A DNA stretch of 6,781 bases from Alphaproteobacteria bacterium (GTDB lineage Bacteria > Pseudomonadota > Alphaproteobacteria > Rhizobiales > Aestuariivirgaceae). Below are positions 6,567 to 6,781 of this stretch, piece after piece (positions within the stretch are counted from its first letter, which is position 1; each line of letters begins with the position of its first letter). The stretch lies in assembly GCA_026400595.1 (NCBI GenBank), contig JAPLOT010000382.1, forward strand, positions 1 through 6,781, in the 5' to 3' direction. The position numbers were made by a program, and so were the translations under genes. A model generated the notes under the pieces. The model saw nothing but the letters and a program-made list of their open reading frames with translations, did not search any database and had not been told where the DNA came from.

Positions 6567-6781
6567 CTATCTGACCTCGGGCGGCTTGGGCTGCCCCGCG
6601 ATCCGGGGAATGTCCTGGGCAATGCAGGCCCAGCTCGGCGCGGAGCTGGTCCATATCGTCATCTCCGGTGCCATGAGCTCGGGGTCGTCGAACGCGCCGG
6701 CGCGGATGAAGATGAGATGCGGCCTTGCGTCCGTCTTGCTGAACAGCGGTGTTCCGCAGGCCGGGCAAAAGCCGCGTTCCA
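6567..6781 (-). CDS. GFA/CENP-V family zinc-binding protein (C-terminal part, truncated by window edge)
   Basis: The minus-strand frame entering at the right edge reads 70 residues beginning ERGFCPACGTPLF and ending PPEVR before a TAG at 6567-6569. The FCPACGTPLF segment is the second zinc-binding cysteine pair of the glutathione-dependent formaldehyde-activating (GFA/CENP-V) family. The following LIFIRAGAFDDPE and the SSAPSWACIAQDIPRI region match the usual C-terminal half of these roughly 120-150 residue proteins. Most family members have no proven activity; the formaldehyde-glutathione role holds only for the founding member. The N-terminal cysteines lie outside the window. It is co-directional with the operon, 127 bases upstream, so it may share transcription or be a separate unit. 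Confidence 0.82.
   Translation of the reverse strand, partial: ERGFCPACGTPLFSKTDARPHLIFIRAGAFDDPELMAPEMTIWTSSAPSWACIAQDIPRIAGQPKPPEVR

Noticed and set aside
6469..6768. A 99-codon minus-strand frame at the right edge
   Set aside because: It overlaps the GFA-type frame, which carries the zinc motif and family C-terminus, so it is a shadow in another frame.

Overview
The window is a GC-rich (roughly two-thirds G+C), densely packed piece of bacterial chromosome. Gene content and protein style suggest an alphaproteobacterium, possibly of the Hyphomicrobiales. This is inference, because no rRNA or other taxonomic marker is present. I see no tRNA, CRISPR array, insertion sequence, phage gene or attachment site.

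Layout, left to right. (1) Bases 1-1186, + strand: the 3' portion of an FAD-dependent amine or amino-acid oxidase of the DAO family, whose start lies off the left edge. (2) Bases 1178-6439, - strand: five tightly spaced genes that look like one operon. In order of transcription they are an aldo/keto reductase (5369-6439), a hydantoinase/carbamoylase-type Zn amidohydrolase (4108-5352), an M20 metallohydrolase resembling RocB (2596-4098), a RidA-family protein with an unusual lysine/alanine-rich C-terminal tail (2121-2564), and an alpha/beta hydrolase with an N-terminal membrane or signal segment (1178-2107). Gaps are 16, 9, 31 and 13 bases. The last gene overlaps the oxidase tail-to-tail by 9 bases. 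(3) Bases 6440-6566: the only sizeable intergenic gap, with inverted repeats, and the most likely site for operon control. (4) Bases 6567-6781, - strand: the C-terminal part of a GFA/CENP-V-type zinc protein, cut by the right edge. No gap reaches 300 bases.

Taken together, the operon looks like a catabolic module for a nitrogen compound. One hydrolase is of the type that opens N-carbamoyl/ureido bonds and a second is an M20 amidase or peptidase. The RidA protein could remove reactive enamine/imine intermediates, and the module also holds an alpha/beta hydrolase and an NAD(P)H-dependent carbonyl reductase. A RidA gene followed directly by an alpha/beta hydrolase gene recalls rutC-rutD of pyrimidine breakdown, but the rest of the Rut set is not here and the substrate cannot be named from sequence. 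No transporter or regulator gene lies inside the window. The less ordinary points are the histone-like tail on RidA, a perfect 12-bp hairpin just inside the alpha/beta hydrolase gene, and the dyads ahead of the operon. Most of the module consists of recognisable families, and I see no convincing evidence of a wholly new system.
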